Part shown: positions 1-10,681 of the stretch, piece after piece
Layout: each line of letters begins with the position of its first letter
Position numbering within the stretch: the first letter of the stretch is position 1
Origin: Ophiothrix spiculata
Lineage: Eukaryota > Echinodermata > Ophiuroidea > Amphilepidida > Ophiotrichidae
Assembly (NCBI GenBank): GCA_000969725.1
Contig: JXSR01S022641.1
Length of the DNA: 20,490 nucleotides
Reading direction: 5' to 3' (one strand)
The notes under the pieces: generated by a model
Told to the model about the DNA's origin: nothing
Databases searched by the model: none
The model's input: only the letters and a program-made list of their open reading frames with translations
Made by a program: the position numbers and the translations under genes

Positions 1-954
1 AGTAACACAACTGCAAAATTTGCAGATGAGGGTAGAATAAGAGACAAAAATAATAGCATGGATCATTTACTAAGTAATAAGCAGCAAATATTTATGTTTT
101 CTTTAATATTTAGATGATATAATCTGCCATCTCGGTATAATTTTAGGAATTTTTTACCAAAAAAATCTAGAATATATGAATTAAATATTGGCAAAACTTG
201 CCAGATACCACAAGATTCATCCAGGTTGATTAAATTATGAAAGATGAGAAATTCAACAAGAAATTTCACCTAGTATTTGTGTTCTTCATTAAAAAGTGCA
301 TAATTTATTCCAAAAAGGTACCTCTTCATTATCCTTGTCTTTCTTTTGATCTGGAAGTTTAGAGAATACTGTAAAATCAACAAATTGGATTAAAATTGAG
401 AAATAACAGTTGTTACATATACCATGTACAGTGTAGTGCATGCATAGTGTTAACACAAATGATGTCATCAATGATTATTGATTAGAAACCAATGCAGATT
501 GTGTTTTTGTTGGTGTATATGGATATGTCCATAATTACTGCCTAATTAATTAATTTAATGGGTAATTATGAATAACTATGTATTTAAAACTTATCAATGG
601 TCAAGTAATTTTTATTTTCTATTGTTTTACAAAAATTGCAGAAATCATTTCCTTTGCCCTTTAACATTAGACAGAAGAGTAAATTATTTCTATATGCTTG
701 GAGTTGTCACAAATAATGTTTTGATTTCGCTTTTGTTCAATTTGGAAAGACGATAAAGAAGATGTGCATTTACTACATCACTGCAGAACTTTTCCTTATT
801 TTATTGTTAGTAAAGTCAGTTTACTTAATCTTTGTTTACGGTAAGGTGAAAATTAGGCTATTGATTTTAAAACTATTCAAATATAATTTGAAAATAGTCT
901 TTTTACGCCATCCATATAATACACCATATTTGGTAGCAAAACAAATACTTACTT
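1..954. other. AT-rich non-coding stretch, no feature recognised
   Basis: No reading frame longer than about 70 codons is present on either strand. The frames that exist are rich in Phe, Ile, Leu, Tyr and Asn, as expected from translating AT-rich DNA. I see no TIR, tandem array or tRNA-like sequence here. It could be intron or intergenic DNA. Confidence 0.6.
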
Positions 955-1122
955 AGACTATATTGGTCACAATAACTCGTACGAACAGTTACGAGCAGTG
1001 TTTAGTCCGTTTAGAAGGACCACGAGCAGCGAGCAAAGCGTGCAGCGAGGGCGTCGCGTGGTCCTATTAGATGGACAAACACTGTTCGTAACTGTTCTTA
1101 CGACGTATTGTGACCATAGTCT
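955..1122. mobile_element. Palindromic hairpin element, GC-rich tip (family H1, copy 1)
   Basis: Two arms of roughly 65 bases face each other. The left arm runs AGACTAT, then GGTCACAATA, then CAGTTACGAGCAGTGTTTAG, then GGACCACG. The right arm read on the minus strand gives AGACTATGGTCACAATA, CAGTTACGAACAGTGTTTG and AGGACCACGC. The tip is much more GC-rich than its surroundings and contains AGCAGCGAGC and CAGCGAGGGCGTCGCG. The element is too short to encode anything, so it would be non-autonomous and mobilised in trans if it is a transposon. The inner part resembles the hairpin at 5209-5284, which supports a dispersed family rather than a chance palindrome. Exact ends and any target-site duplication are unclear because the symmetry continues into the flank. 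Confidence 0.75.
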
Positions 1123-1539
1123 TACATAAAATACAAGATTACAATAACAATCAAAGTATGTACGTAACAAAATCGACCTTAAAACATTTTACAATCTATT
1201 TTTATATTTTTCTTGTGATTTTTTTTTATTCAAATGAAGGTATTATTACTTTTCAACCAATACCAATTGTTAAAGAAAACGGATGCTTGTGACAGAAATT
1301 ATTAAAACGTTATTTGTTTCAGTTATTGATATTGCATGCAACTAAATACTTGGATACGTTGATATTTATAAAACCCAGGCTAATTTATTTAGTCAGTAAC
1401 AGAACAGATATTCATCCTTGCATAAAAGCTATGTTATAAAATCTTACAAAACGATTAAAAATAGTTCAGAACTTTTTTAAAAGGCAACCCCGATGACCCT
1501 TTATTCAAATACTGAGATGCTATGCTTATCATGCATACT
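1123..1539. other. AT-rich non-coding stretch, no feature recognised
   Basis: Only very short reading frames of low-complexity composition occur. I found no inverted or tandem repeat and no RNA gene signature between the hairpin element and the TIR element on either side. Confidence 0.55.
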
Positions 1540-2490
1540 TGTGATGGCTCACCCCGAAAGGGGGGACTTTGAAGTTGATATCAATTTTGATTTTATCATT
1601 TCGTCTGTTACAGCATTTTTTAAGCTTTAAAATGACACCTTACTTGTTGAAATCATGGAATAAATAGATGAGAAGGAACCACAATGATCTCAATCGGTCA
1701 TACACTTATCCACTTTGCTATTCATGTGAAGAAAAGGAAGGTTATCGATAAGCATTCAGTTCGAGTAGGTTGATCATATTCCATTTGACGCTATTACTGG
1801 AATATTATCTAACAATTTACAAATTTATGCACGAACAAAAATACCAACACATGAATTGTCATGAGGACCTCTTTACTAACACGATAAACTACTGTGAACC
1901 TTGCAGTATCTTTATTTGATGTTCGGAAGATTCTCAAATATCAAATTTAATGGCTGGAGGACAAATATAATGTTCCGGTGATCTCCGGGGTGATTGTTGT
2001 CGTCTCTGTTTGGTACGAAGTTATTACCTATACATACGTATTTCTAATAAGTGCCCAATGCTGCCCAGTAATAAAACAGGGCATCGAAGTTGGACACATC
2101 TTGCAAAAACTTGGTTGGAAAATCGCGGATGGTACCGATGGTTTCCAAACATTGGGTACCATTTTCGTAGCAAAGAAAGTACCGTGAATGGGAAATCTGC
2201 AACAAACATTCGAACCATTATTAAATGAGCCATTAAATTGCTACTTCAGATTCTTGACGAGCAATTGAAATTAAAAGAGCAGCAGATGGATTGATGCTTT
2301 GATCAGTATTTGTTGTGATTCCTTATCATCTATTTATTCCAAATTGAAATTAATCAAGGCGATCATATTTTACAACAGAAAATCTGCTGGAAGTTTTTAT
2401 TATTTTTCCGTATTTTGTGCTGCCTATTTTCACCAGTTTCTCGAAAAGTTTTCTGTCGCAAAGTCCCCCTTTTCGGGGTGAGTCATCACA
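1540..2490. mobile_element. TIR-bounded non-autonomous DNA element, 951 bp
   Basis: The two ends are near-perfect inverted repeats of about 30 bases (1540-1571 and 2459-2490). Both begin TGTGATG, continue CTCACCCCGAAA, then a G run, then GGACTTTG; only two mismatches are visible. The interior has no transposase-like frame. At 1978-2233 three reading frames of 69-72 codons overlap on both strands (for example one ending FQTLGTIFVAKKVP), in a slightly more GC-rich patch with two GGTACC sites. I do not recognise these as a protein family. No exact target-site duplication is visible at either edge, so the superfamily cannot be assigned. It is most likely a deletion derivative or a MITE-like element. 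Confidence 0.65.
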
Positions 2491-2689
2491 TTTGACTTTA
2501 AGCTGTCAAGTTTGGAACAATATAATATATTAAGGATTGTCAACCACTTCGTAATCTTATAAAGTCTTCCTCTGGAACCTAAGATGCCTAAATTGGAATT
2601 TAAAACTCTAAAAATACACTAAAGCACATGAGAGATTTCATTTGTTAAGACTACTTCATGGAAACTTCTCTGTGACAGTTGTTGAAAAG

Positions 2690-3260
2690 TAAAGCAATAC
2701 AGAAAGAAACATGGGCTTGTCAAAGATAAAACACTACTACGTACGATGTATAAATAAAAGCGAGATGCAATCTGAAGTTAAGAATTCATGAATACTTGTT
2801 AAGACATCTTCCATATTGCTTGAATATTTTTGATAAAACAAATTATGATGTTGAAATTAATTTCTATCCTGCTCAAGAAGCTATCTAATTGCCCATGTAT
2901 TACAACAACATTATTAAAATGAGTTTAAAGTATATAATTATTTAATCCAAATACTACTTTTTATTGATATAATATGAAATACTAATGAGGTTATGTTTGA
3001 AGGCTATAAATACACGCCTAATACCTCTTCAATCTAAATTTTTAATTGATATTGAATGAATTAATTATGAGCTTAGCTTATGTTTAGAGGCTTTAAGTAA
3101 GAAGGGCTCTTAACAAGGAGATTTACCTCGGGGAATGCCTCGGCTCATTTGCGCTTGCTTACAAACTCAACACATTGCTTGGGGAAATAATTATACAAGT
3201 AGATAAATAATAATTTTCCATGTTTATTAGCCTTTGATTGATTCAAACAGTGTAAGACAA
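2690..3260. repeat. Dispersed repeat D, copy 1
   Basis: This stretch aligns by eye with 3355-4110 and in part with 16601-16955, in the same orientation. Shared landmarks in order are AAAACACTACTAC, CTGAAGTTAAGAATTCATGA, TAACATGAGTTTAAA-like text, GAATGAATTAATTATGAG, TTATGTTT-GAGG-CT and then a GC-richer core near 3124-3172 (CCTCGGGGAATGCCTCGGCT, then a GCTTAC ending). There is no coding capacity. Boundaries are approximate because the copies are strongly diverged. Confidence 0.65.
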
Positions 3261-3354
3261 GTCAGTCTATAATAATCAAGTCCTTCACCACGAGCATAAA
3301 AAAACGCGTTTTCAAAATTGAAACATGTCCGTGGAGAAACACCAATAGCTTGCC

Positions 3355-4110
3355 AAACAAAACACTACTACACATAAATAATAGAAAAAGTTCAGTTGTG
3401 CCGGATGTTAACTGAAGTTAAGAATTCATGAATACGTATGTAGACATAATCTTTTACATGTTTACCTACATATTCCTTTGAATTTTGTTAAAAAACACTA
3501 CGATGAGGTTTTACAATATTCTGACATATTCCTTTGAATTTTGTTAAAACACACTACGATGCAGAATTCCGTGAACTCAAATAATCAAAACTGATTTCCA
3601 TATGGAGTAATTATTGAAGATAATTAACCTGCTTTAGAAGCCATCCAATTTCCAATGTAATCAACATTAACATGAGTTTAAAAATGCAGTTATTCAATCA
3701 AATCTTTACCTAATATCTTCACAAAATGAATTAATAATGAGTTCATGTTTAAAGACATTAATGGTAATACATCTTCAGTTAAATTTGCTTATTGATCAAA
3801 TGAATAAATAATGAGATTATGTTTGAAGGTATTAAGTAAGAACCAATAAAGCATTACCTTAGGGAGTCCGTCTGGCTTATATGGGCTTACTTTTAAACTC
3901 ATACATGGTATGCTTGGGGGGATAATCACGCATCATAATGGTATACGAAGTAGAAATATATTTCATATTTGTTTGCGTCAGACATTCTGAGACCAGTAAT
4001 AACAACTCCGTTCAGAGAGAGCATTTATGTGTTTTAATAGTTTTGATTAACGGATATAGAGGATCCACTAGAAAGGATAATAAACCTCTTAGGGAAATAA
4101 AATTGTAGAT
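3355..4110. repeat. Dispersed repeat D, copy 2
   Basis: This is the second direct copy of the repeat at 2690-3260. It shares AAAACACTACTAC, CTGAAGTTAAGAATTCATGA and the GC-richer core at 3855-3891 (CCTTAGGGAGTCCGTCTGGC and GGGCTTAC). Downstream it also shares an AATAAAC-TCT-GGGAAATAAAA segment near 4080 with the copy at 16601-16955, so the repeat extends past the core. It carries a private internal duplication (3468-3561). The close spacing of copies 1 and 2 suggests an old tandem duplication or two insertions of one family. Confidence 0.65.
3468..3561 (+). repeat. Short direct duplication, 56-bp period
   Basis: ACATATTCCTTTGAATTTTG followed by TTAAAA-ACACTACGATG occurs at 3468-3505 and again at 3524-3561 with almost no change. 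It lies inside repeat D copy 2 and is absent from copies 1 and 3. It therefore arose after the repeat family spread. Confidence 0.85.
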
Positions 4111-4595
4111 TATAAATGTCAGTTGTTCCATAAATCAGTGAAAATACTGGGACCGATATATAACTATTTTTGCATCAGTAGACCGTTATCTTAAACTAGT
4201 CTTTTCGACTTTATGTTAAAAGGAAATAAATGACGATTACAGATAGTATTATTTCAGACATACCGTAATGATAATTTAAGTACCAAAATATTTTTTCCCC
4301 TTTTATTGGTAAAATATTAGCTTGAACTATTTCCAAAGAACTTCCTAGCGAATACACTATAATGACATGAAAAATAGTGAATAGATCGTGAATAGATCTA
4401 AAGTAGGGTTGCGGCAAAAAGTGAAAAAATCATTTGCTATATCATGTATATGGGACTGGTTCAATGTGTTTCTTTAACGGAGTAATCGTCAGAATCGCTC
4501 ACTTATTTATAAAACTGGTCTGAATTTATTGTTGCCAAAAATAAATTTTCATAATGGTGGAGTTTTTGAATTATGAGTTTGGTTTAGCAAATTCA
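4111..4595. other. AT-rich non-coding stretch, no feature recognised
   Basis: A 68-codon minus-strand frame (4211-4417) has no recognisable domain and looks incidental. No repeat structure was found between repeat D copy 2 and the TA-flanked element that begins at 4596. Confidence 0.5.
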
Positions 4596-5208
4596 TACAC
4601 TGAAAACATTATTTCGTCAAACGTGGTGGAAAAGTCGTCAAACAAGGGTTATAAATTAGTCATGCAAGTGAATTTCCCCTTATTTGTCGCTTGACGATAT
4701 TTGCGGGCGCATGCCAAACGAAAACAAATGCAGGACAAACTATTTTTTGTAACTGTACGAATTACAAATCTGTGAAGGACGAGTTTGACAGATTGACAAA
4801 TGTACTTTTCGTTAATTGACAAATGCACATTGTCATGATCTAAGGTCAAGACAAACTAATAAAGGCATGACAAGCTATGTTCTTTGAGCACGACTAACCA
4901 TACCTGAGAGCTGACGAATTTGTATGACGAACGATATCGTATATAACGGGTTTCCATACCTTCAAGAAGTGGCGTGGCGTTTTATTCTCGAGTCGATTTC
5001 ACAGGACAATACGCGACAACACCTCTTTTGATTCGAACAGAATAACTCTTTAATTCCAGGTTAGGTTTGTGCCTAGCCTATCATCACATTCCGACCAGAC
5101 CGCATTGGATTCGGAGTCGGACAGAAAACTACAGAACAACACTACTGGACTCAAAAATCCCGTACTCATGCTTAAGCTTACTCATATTTTATCATCAGAT
5201 TCTGACCG

Positions 5209-5284
5209 GACTAGTCCAACTAGATGGACCTCACAAGCGAGCGCCGTAGGCGACGTTTGCGAGGTCCATCTGGATGGACTAGTC
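5209..5284. mobile_element. Palindromic hairpin, GC-rich tip (family H1, copy 2, partial)
   Basis: GACTAGTCCA, then AGATGGACCTC, is answered by GAGGTCCATCT, then TGGACTAGTC, making a stem with one 3-base internal mismatch. The tip holds AGCGAGCGCCGTAGGCGACG. The order of blocks (TAGTCC, TAGATGGACC, AGCGAGC, GCGACG, GGTCC, ATGGAC) matches the inner part of the element at 955-1122, while the outer arms of that element are missing here. It sits in the motif-free middle of the 4596-5676 element and is probably nested inside it. Confidence 0.7.
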
Positions 5285-5404
5285 AAGACAGCCATTGCAA
5301 AACCTGCAAGCAGAACATGAGTGTTTCGTCTCGTTTATTTCACATGGATTGAGCTATACCTAAATGGAATTAGTCTACCGAAAACAAAAACTCTTGAAAA
5401 CTAG

Positions 5405-5650
5405 TGTCGCTTGACAAATTAAGTGACAAATTATTATTCTTGCATGACAAATTAATTTTCATGCATGACAAATTATTTTTTTCATGACAAACTAATTTTT
5501 CAGCATGACTAATTGTCATGAGAAAGTCGTCATACTAGACCGTTTTTCATGACTAATTATAATTCGTCGTTCAATACTTGCATGACGAATTCCACGACAA
5601 ATTATGGTTTGTCATACTAGACCATTTTCATGACAACTTATTATTTGTCA
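5405..5650. repeat. Degenerate array of about 20-bp units, CATGACAAATTA
   Basis: Units starting near 5409, 5423, 5443, 5463, 5483 and 5504 read as variants of CATGACAAATTATTTTT. Beyond 5516 the motif also appears inverted, as AATTGTCATG and AATTTGTCATG-like text. A longer sub-unit, GTCATACTAGACC followed by TTTTCATGAC, occurs twice (about 5528 and 5608). These form the right-hand interior of the 4596-5676 element and could fold back on the left-hand motifs. Confidence 0.75.
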
Positions 5651-5676
5651 AATGATGAAACAAAATTTTCAGTGTA

Positions 5677-6468
5677 CCACAAAATTCCAATGCACGCTGT
5701 AAGCAATTTGAATGTTAGCTGCTACCAGTTCTCACTCCATTAGAAGATGAAAACATAATGCTGTCTTTGAGTTGATATCAAATAAGACACATAATATACT
5801 CCGTTGTCAAAATGTCAGATTTTTCCGAGTGACAAAATAAAGATAGGACGTCAAACAAATTGTATGTATCATCTATGTAATAAATGAATTTGTGTCGGAA
5901 AGTAAAGGTGTAAAATATAGATGAGGCACCACATCTCAACCAAAGTGATCACAGTAGGGGCATGCCTGTAGAAATTGTATTAAACAAGAAATATGGTGTG
6001 TTTTGATGTTTTTAAATATAGATGCCGAATACCCGTAGGGCCTATTTACCCTAAAAGGGTCAATATAGAGTGGGAAATTGTTTAATAAAAATATTTAATA
6101 TGAAAGAAACCAACTCTATTCCTAGCTTGTATTTTACGAAAGTAGGACTAATGGAATTCTCCTCATTAACTCATTTAACATTTCTTTCCGCAAGGTGTGT
6201 AATTCAAGCTCTAATCAAATTTGTTGGCCAGAAACGGTTTGAATGAGTTATTAACACACAGTTAGCGACTCCATTTACTTAAGACGAATAATACATGTGA
6301 TCAATATTTTTCCTCAGGAGCAAGTTTTAAAAGCTCAAAGTTTCCTCAAATCAAACAGCTCGTAAGAAGCAACCACTAGAAACTACCACTCGTGGTTGAT
6401 TTTTCATTATCAACAATGCTGAAATGTCTCGCATTTTGAAGAAAGATACAACAGGAGGTACATAATCA
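5677..6468. other. Non-coding stretch, no feature recognised
   Basis: I see only short frames and minor local symmetry, such as ACCCTAAAAGGGT near 6049-6061. No TIR, tandem array, tRNA box or protein similarity was found. Confidence 0.5.
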
Positions 6469-6935
6469 CATGGTCCTTAAACTCTGTACTGTTACAAAGT
6501 CACAGTACTGAGTAGTGAGTACTCACTCTGCATGTACTGGTAGTACTTATACCCAATAATACTTTACAACTTTTGTATGGACTTTCAGTACTCACTTTGT
6601 ACTGTTACAGGTATATAATTGAGCATCTTAGTGGATGAAAGATCCATTCCCAATAAGAAGATTTTAGATTATTGTTGGAGTTGGGTCGTTTTTCCATTAA
6701 GAGGTACAATAGACCTTACAACTTCTTACTGCTACAAACTTACATGTCCAGTATTTATTCTGTACTGCTTAATGCTTAATAGACCTTGCAATTTTGTACA
6801 GTTGTAATCTTATATATTGCGTACTGCTTACTAATGCTTATACATAAGTAAAATCACACAACTTATGGAGTACTTATTTTGCACTGGTAGAGTTTACATG
6901 GCCCTTAGGAACTTACAGTGCATATTATATCATGT
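6469..6935 (+). repeat. Degenerate tandem array, about 65-70-bp units
   Basis: Variants of one unit recur: CATGGTCCTTAAACTCTGTA followed by CTGTTACAAAGT near 6470, AGTACTCACTTTGTACTGTT near 6589, AATAGACCTTACAACTTCTT near 6708, AATAGACCTTGCAATTTTGT near 6778, and ACATGGCCCTTAGGAACTTA near 6897. Words such as GTACTG, CAGTACT and TACTGCTTA recur throughout. The units are diverged and uneven in length, so this is an old minisatellite or the interior of a decayed element. No flanking TIR was found. The 62-codon frame at 6619-6807 lies within it and is not a credible gene. Confidence 0.5.
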
Positions 6936-8300
6936 AGGTGACTCGCACATTATTGGGAACTTTGCATGTTGAGTCTGAATGTTATCAACAGCTTCTGATA
7001 CTCTGTAAGTAAATTTTAATTTCATGAACATTTATTTTAAAAAAAGTAAAAATATAACACTACTTTTATTTTGTTGAAATACACTGTTCTGGTTGAATTT
7101 TTTGATTGAATTATTTTCAGGTTTACTGACATTTCTATTAGCTCAGTTGGTATCAAGAAAAATCTGTATTGGACATGTGACTTAAATGTCTGGAACTCAA
7201 TGCCAACGGTGACATATTGCAAAATCCTTTGATCAACAAGTAGGCTTTTACCGGGATTTTACAGCTTGTCTTTGACGTGTTTTTGTATGGGATAAATCTA
7301 TTTCAACATTCTATAAAGAATTACCATTACATGAGATTGAATGTTGGTGTCGATTTGAAGAAGATCACCATATGCTTTGACATCTTAATAACTTGTTTTC
7401 AGACTTAGAAGAATGATAAATGTTAATGCTAAGCATCATCTAAACACGTGTTTTCTCACATTGAGCGATCACTAAGACTTACTCATGTAATGTTTTTAGA
7501 CAAGGTAAAGACTTTCGACAAGGGAAGTCTGCAATTTAAGGGTAATGTCTTTTTCATAAGAATTAAAAATAGATACAAAGTATAAAGTTTTTGTCCAAAC
7601 ATAAATTGAATTAATCAATTTTTTATTTCTGTGAAAGACTGAAATTCAAAATTGAATAAATTTGGCACAAACTTTTACCTCTCACACAGGACAGTGTCAA
7701 AAACAATCGTTAAGTCCATGTTTTAGAATGATTTAGTGCCTAGCAAATCTGTAAGAACACTGCCAAATATGGGGGGGGGGGCTCCACAATCGGTGTTGCG
7801 GTGTCTTGATACCACAGTTCAGGAAAGGGTCTCTTCTTTCCTTTGATACCACAGTTACAAAAATTTGTCATTGAATAACGGAGAAATAACATGATAAAAC
7901 GTTCTATTCCATTTCTAGACATACAACTGCTGACTCACTTTGGTTGAAGGACGATGACAAGTTTATATAGGCCTACTAGAATCTAGAAAAATGTTTGAGA
8001 TAAAGAAGATTGTGTTACGTAAAATTCATATTTGACTGTAGGCAACACATATAACTTTTATCTCCAATTTTATGTTGGTTTGCACATTGTATTTTGTGAA
8101 ACTCCTTGAGAAGTTGGGCTTACACATTGTGTATTACCATTGTGTGGGATGAAAAATGGCTGGTAGCATGCATACACTGAATCTGTAATAGCTTGTGTTA
8201 TGCGTGGTGAATACGTTTGTCATATGGATTAACAAAGCTTTTTCTTTCTTCAACTGCAGTTATCATATCACTTATCCACTTTTTGTTCTATCTTTTAATC
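6936..8300. other. Non-coding stretch with a G11 tract and a small duplication
   Basis: There is a run of eleven G at 7771-7781. A 15-base word, TTGATACCACAGTT, occurs near 7806 and again near 7842. A tRNA-like A-box look-alike near 7137 was rejected. The short frames have no recognisable domains. Nothing else stands out. Confidence 0.5.
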
Positions 8301-8640
8301 CGATCACAAGTTTAAAATTCACAATAAGAATATATAAATGATACATCAGTAATCCAAGACTTTTGCTATGGAAAATCCAAGCTTTTTATAAATATGCTTG
8401 CTTGAAACGTTTATTTCCATCGATAATCTAAGACTTTCGTCTTACTTTGCTTAAGTGTATAAATAGTTGAAAAACTTGAATAATCGAACGTTTTCATTTA
8501 CTAATCCAAAATTTATTCTCTCTCCCACTCCTCTCTCTCCCCCTCTTTCATTTAATAAGTGTATTAGTTGAAACTATTTACCCAATCAAATATTTTGCTT
8601 GCCTAAGACTTTTGTTAACATGTATTTTAAATTAGACGGG
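8300..8640. repeat. Low-complexity region with a pyrimidine tract
   Basis: 8517-8550 is almost purely C and T (TCTCTCTCCCACTCC and onward). On both sides phrases such as AATCCAAGACTTTTG, AATCTAAGACTTTCG and CCTAAGACTTTTGTT recur at roughly 90 to 160-base intervals. This suggests a very degenerate repeat, but I cannot define the unit with confidence. Confidence 0.4.
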
Positions 8641-9600
8641 AAAACGATCTAATGAGCTTTTAACGTTAGTATTCTGTTTACTGTCATTAATACGGTAATG
8701 CGCATCACACGACAGATCTTAATAATTTCAAGTTCATATGAATCATAACATGTTTAGCAGACCCATTGACGAACCAGTCGCTTTATTTTTGAAATATTGA
8801 GTTATGTCTGAGTGTGACTCCTGACAAATGCAATGTTAGTTAAATATGACAAAACATTTGTTATTATCATTATCTGTAAGCATGTTAAAACATTTTTCAT
8901 GCTTGATAGATATGATAGCGTGTAGACTCGTCTGTAGAATAAAGTTGGAAATACAGCGTCCGTGTGACTAGTGTTCTAGCTACTATTCATGTGTGTAAAT
9001 CATTGATTACGACTTCAGTTCCGTCTAGTACAATGAGACCCGGACTCTTAGTTATTGGAGACACTCAGTCTCATTACACCGGGAACATTGAGAAGAAATG
9101 GGCAAATGGCGGGGGAAAATTGGGAAAATCGAAATGTCTCCCCCCCCCCGACCAAAAATCTGGCCAGGGTTTTGTAAAAAAAAAATCGTGATTTTGAAAA
9201 TCACAAAAGGTTTTCAAGGTCAATTCACAAGACAAAACAGAAGAATTAAGGTATTGATGTCCAGGGTTTAATAAATATAAAGTTACTGAAAACATATAAT
9301 ATACTTTGCTGCATGAAAAGTGGAATTGTATAGTCATGATCTAAATGTTAGCATAATATCACCTTTACAGTGGTAAGCCTATATACGGTACATGTTTTGG
9401 ATTTATCAGCCGTGAACAAAGGCTACTTTGTTTACAGAGATACATTAATATTATAATATTGAAATTATCTGATTGTCTCTTAAGATTTTTACTCATACTA
9501 ATGAGTGTTCTTAAACTTCAAATTTGTACCTTTTTGTTAAAAAAAAACATATGTGATAATATTCGACTATCTTCATCACCAATTGGTTGCCCGTGACAAG
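8641..9600. other. Non-coding stretch with a C10 tract
   Basis: A run of ten C occurs at 9140-9149, in a patch that is locally richer in G and C (9090-9180). Reading frames of 75 codons on the plus strand and 87 on the minus strand cross this patch and are artefacts of the homopolymers (Pro-Pro-Pro and Gly-Gly-Gly). No gene or repeat family is recognised. Confidence 0.5.
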
Positions 9601-10200
9601 TTTACCCCAGCTGAATCATTTTAGGTATCGATATACGAGCATGAAACTTTCTATCACTCAAAAAATTTTGGAAGAAAAAGGTCGGTGACTTCCACAAGCC
9701 TTTCAAATGATGGAATGTGTCCTTCACACACTTCACCTTCAGTATCTGGAGGACATTGGAAAAGGACCTTTTGGGTGACAAGACATAACCAACTTTCTCC
9801 ACGAGTGCTGAAGTGATGGACACATTGGGGACTCGTAGATTCTTTTTGTGCACAATTATTCTATAGCAAACATGAGAAACATCTCTAACATAGCATTGAT
9901 CTCATTTGCCAATACCCCAGGATAAATGACTCGCAGCCATAGAAGAGAATAATGGTGCATGGTGAAAAGTTTGACTGAAGTGAAGATAACGATGTTGGAA
10001 CACCTCAACAGACGTACCAGGTACCAAAATGCCATAGTTGTTAGCATTACTATAAATTCAAATTGAAGGTTGTGGATGACGGTTGAGCTTGTATAATTTG
10101 GACAGATTATAAAATAATAAAAGCAGTAACATTTATCTTTGTAGCTGCCGATAGGGAATTTGAGCAGGGCAATGTTATCTATAAAGTGACGAGTCATTCA
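9601..10200 (-). other. Two adjacent minus-strand ORFs, unassigned
   Basis: Frames of 113 codons (9856-10197) and 83 codons (9602-9853) lie end to end on the minus strand, separated only by a stop. The upstream one opens MTRHFIDNIALLKF and is rich in hydrophobic residues (for example VMLTTMAFWYLVRLL). The downstream one includes SALVEKVGYVLSPKRSFSNV and has a more protein-like mix. I recognise no family in either. They could be chance frames, parts of a decayed coding sequence, or an unspliced exon region. The composition here is slightly less AT-skewed than the neighbours, which is the only reason to flag it. Confidence 0.3.
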
Positions 10201-10681
10201 GAAAAATTAGCAAATACCTTCTTTAATTTCGTGGGCGTCCACGATGCTCTTTCTAAGATAAACGATAGTCCTTTTAACTCCATTAAAATGATAAATTTCC
10301 ATTCAGTGGCTTGAGAATGCCATAGTGGCGTAAGATTAAGAACATTACAGTTTTGTTGATGGGTTCAAAACTCTTCTTCTAGGTTGAATACCGGTGTAGC
10401 AGGAATGTAAGTCCCCGTTCTTATTGCCCGGGTTGTACAGTAAATTATAGGCTAACAACTCTCACGCAACATTAGGTTCACGCTTTATTTCGTTATGGTC
10501 TATGGAAGGAGGACTACTATTTCAGGGGCACTACGATTACTTTCAAACCGGTATCAAATGCATTTCTATAATGCTTTCCATGATTCTTCTGAAGATATGG
10601 ATTTGCAGGGCATAGATGTGTCCATGTCGAAATAAATCTATAACTGGAACTTACTTTGCAATTTTTGCGACGTTGCGACCA
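10201..10681. other. Non-coding stretch downstream of the Penelope-like fragment
   Basis: This lies just past the stop codon of the minus-strand fragment, so part of it may be the 3' flank or untranslated region of that retroelement. No poly(A) tail, short tandem tail or target-site duplication is visible. A small GTGGGCGTCCAC palindrome occurs near 10231. Confidence 0.4.

Larger units (their letters stand above)
4596..5676. mobile_element. TA-flanked non-autonomous element with CATGACAAATTA motif arrays
   Basis: The left end reads TACACTGAAAACATTATTTC. The right end, read on the minus strand, reads TACACTGAAAATTTTGTTTC, so the first eleven bases are identical and the next ten nearly so. If the outer TA is the duplicated target site, the element is CACTGAAAA...TTTTCAGTG between TA dinucleotides, as in TA-targeting DNA transposons such as Tc1/mariner. 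Both flanks are filled with CGTCAAAC, TTGACAAATG and CATGACAAATTA-like motifs (about 4617-4930 and 5405-5650). The middle (about 5060-5330) lacks these motifs and holds a hairpin of another family, which suggests a nested insertion. Near 5078 and 5189 a 22-base segment (TATCATCACATTCCGACC and its variant) is repeated. No transposase is present. Confidence 0.7.

Noticed and set aside
5067..5320. Overlapping ORFs of 60 and 83 codons
   Set aside because: They run through the hairpin at 5209-5284 and a short direct repeat; the amino-acid sequence matches nothing known to me.
7137..7155. TTAGCTCAGTTGGTATC, a look-alike of a tRNA A box
   Set aside because: No B box (GGTTCRANNCC) follows within 100 bases and no acceptor or anticodon stem can be drawn.
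9074..9337. 87-codon minus-strand ORF and 75-codon plus-strand ORF across the same place
   Set aside because: Both depend on the C10 tract and A-rich run; no domain pattern is visible.
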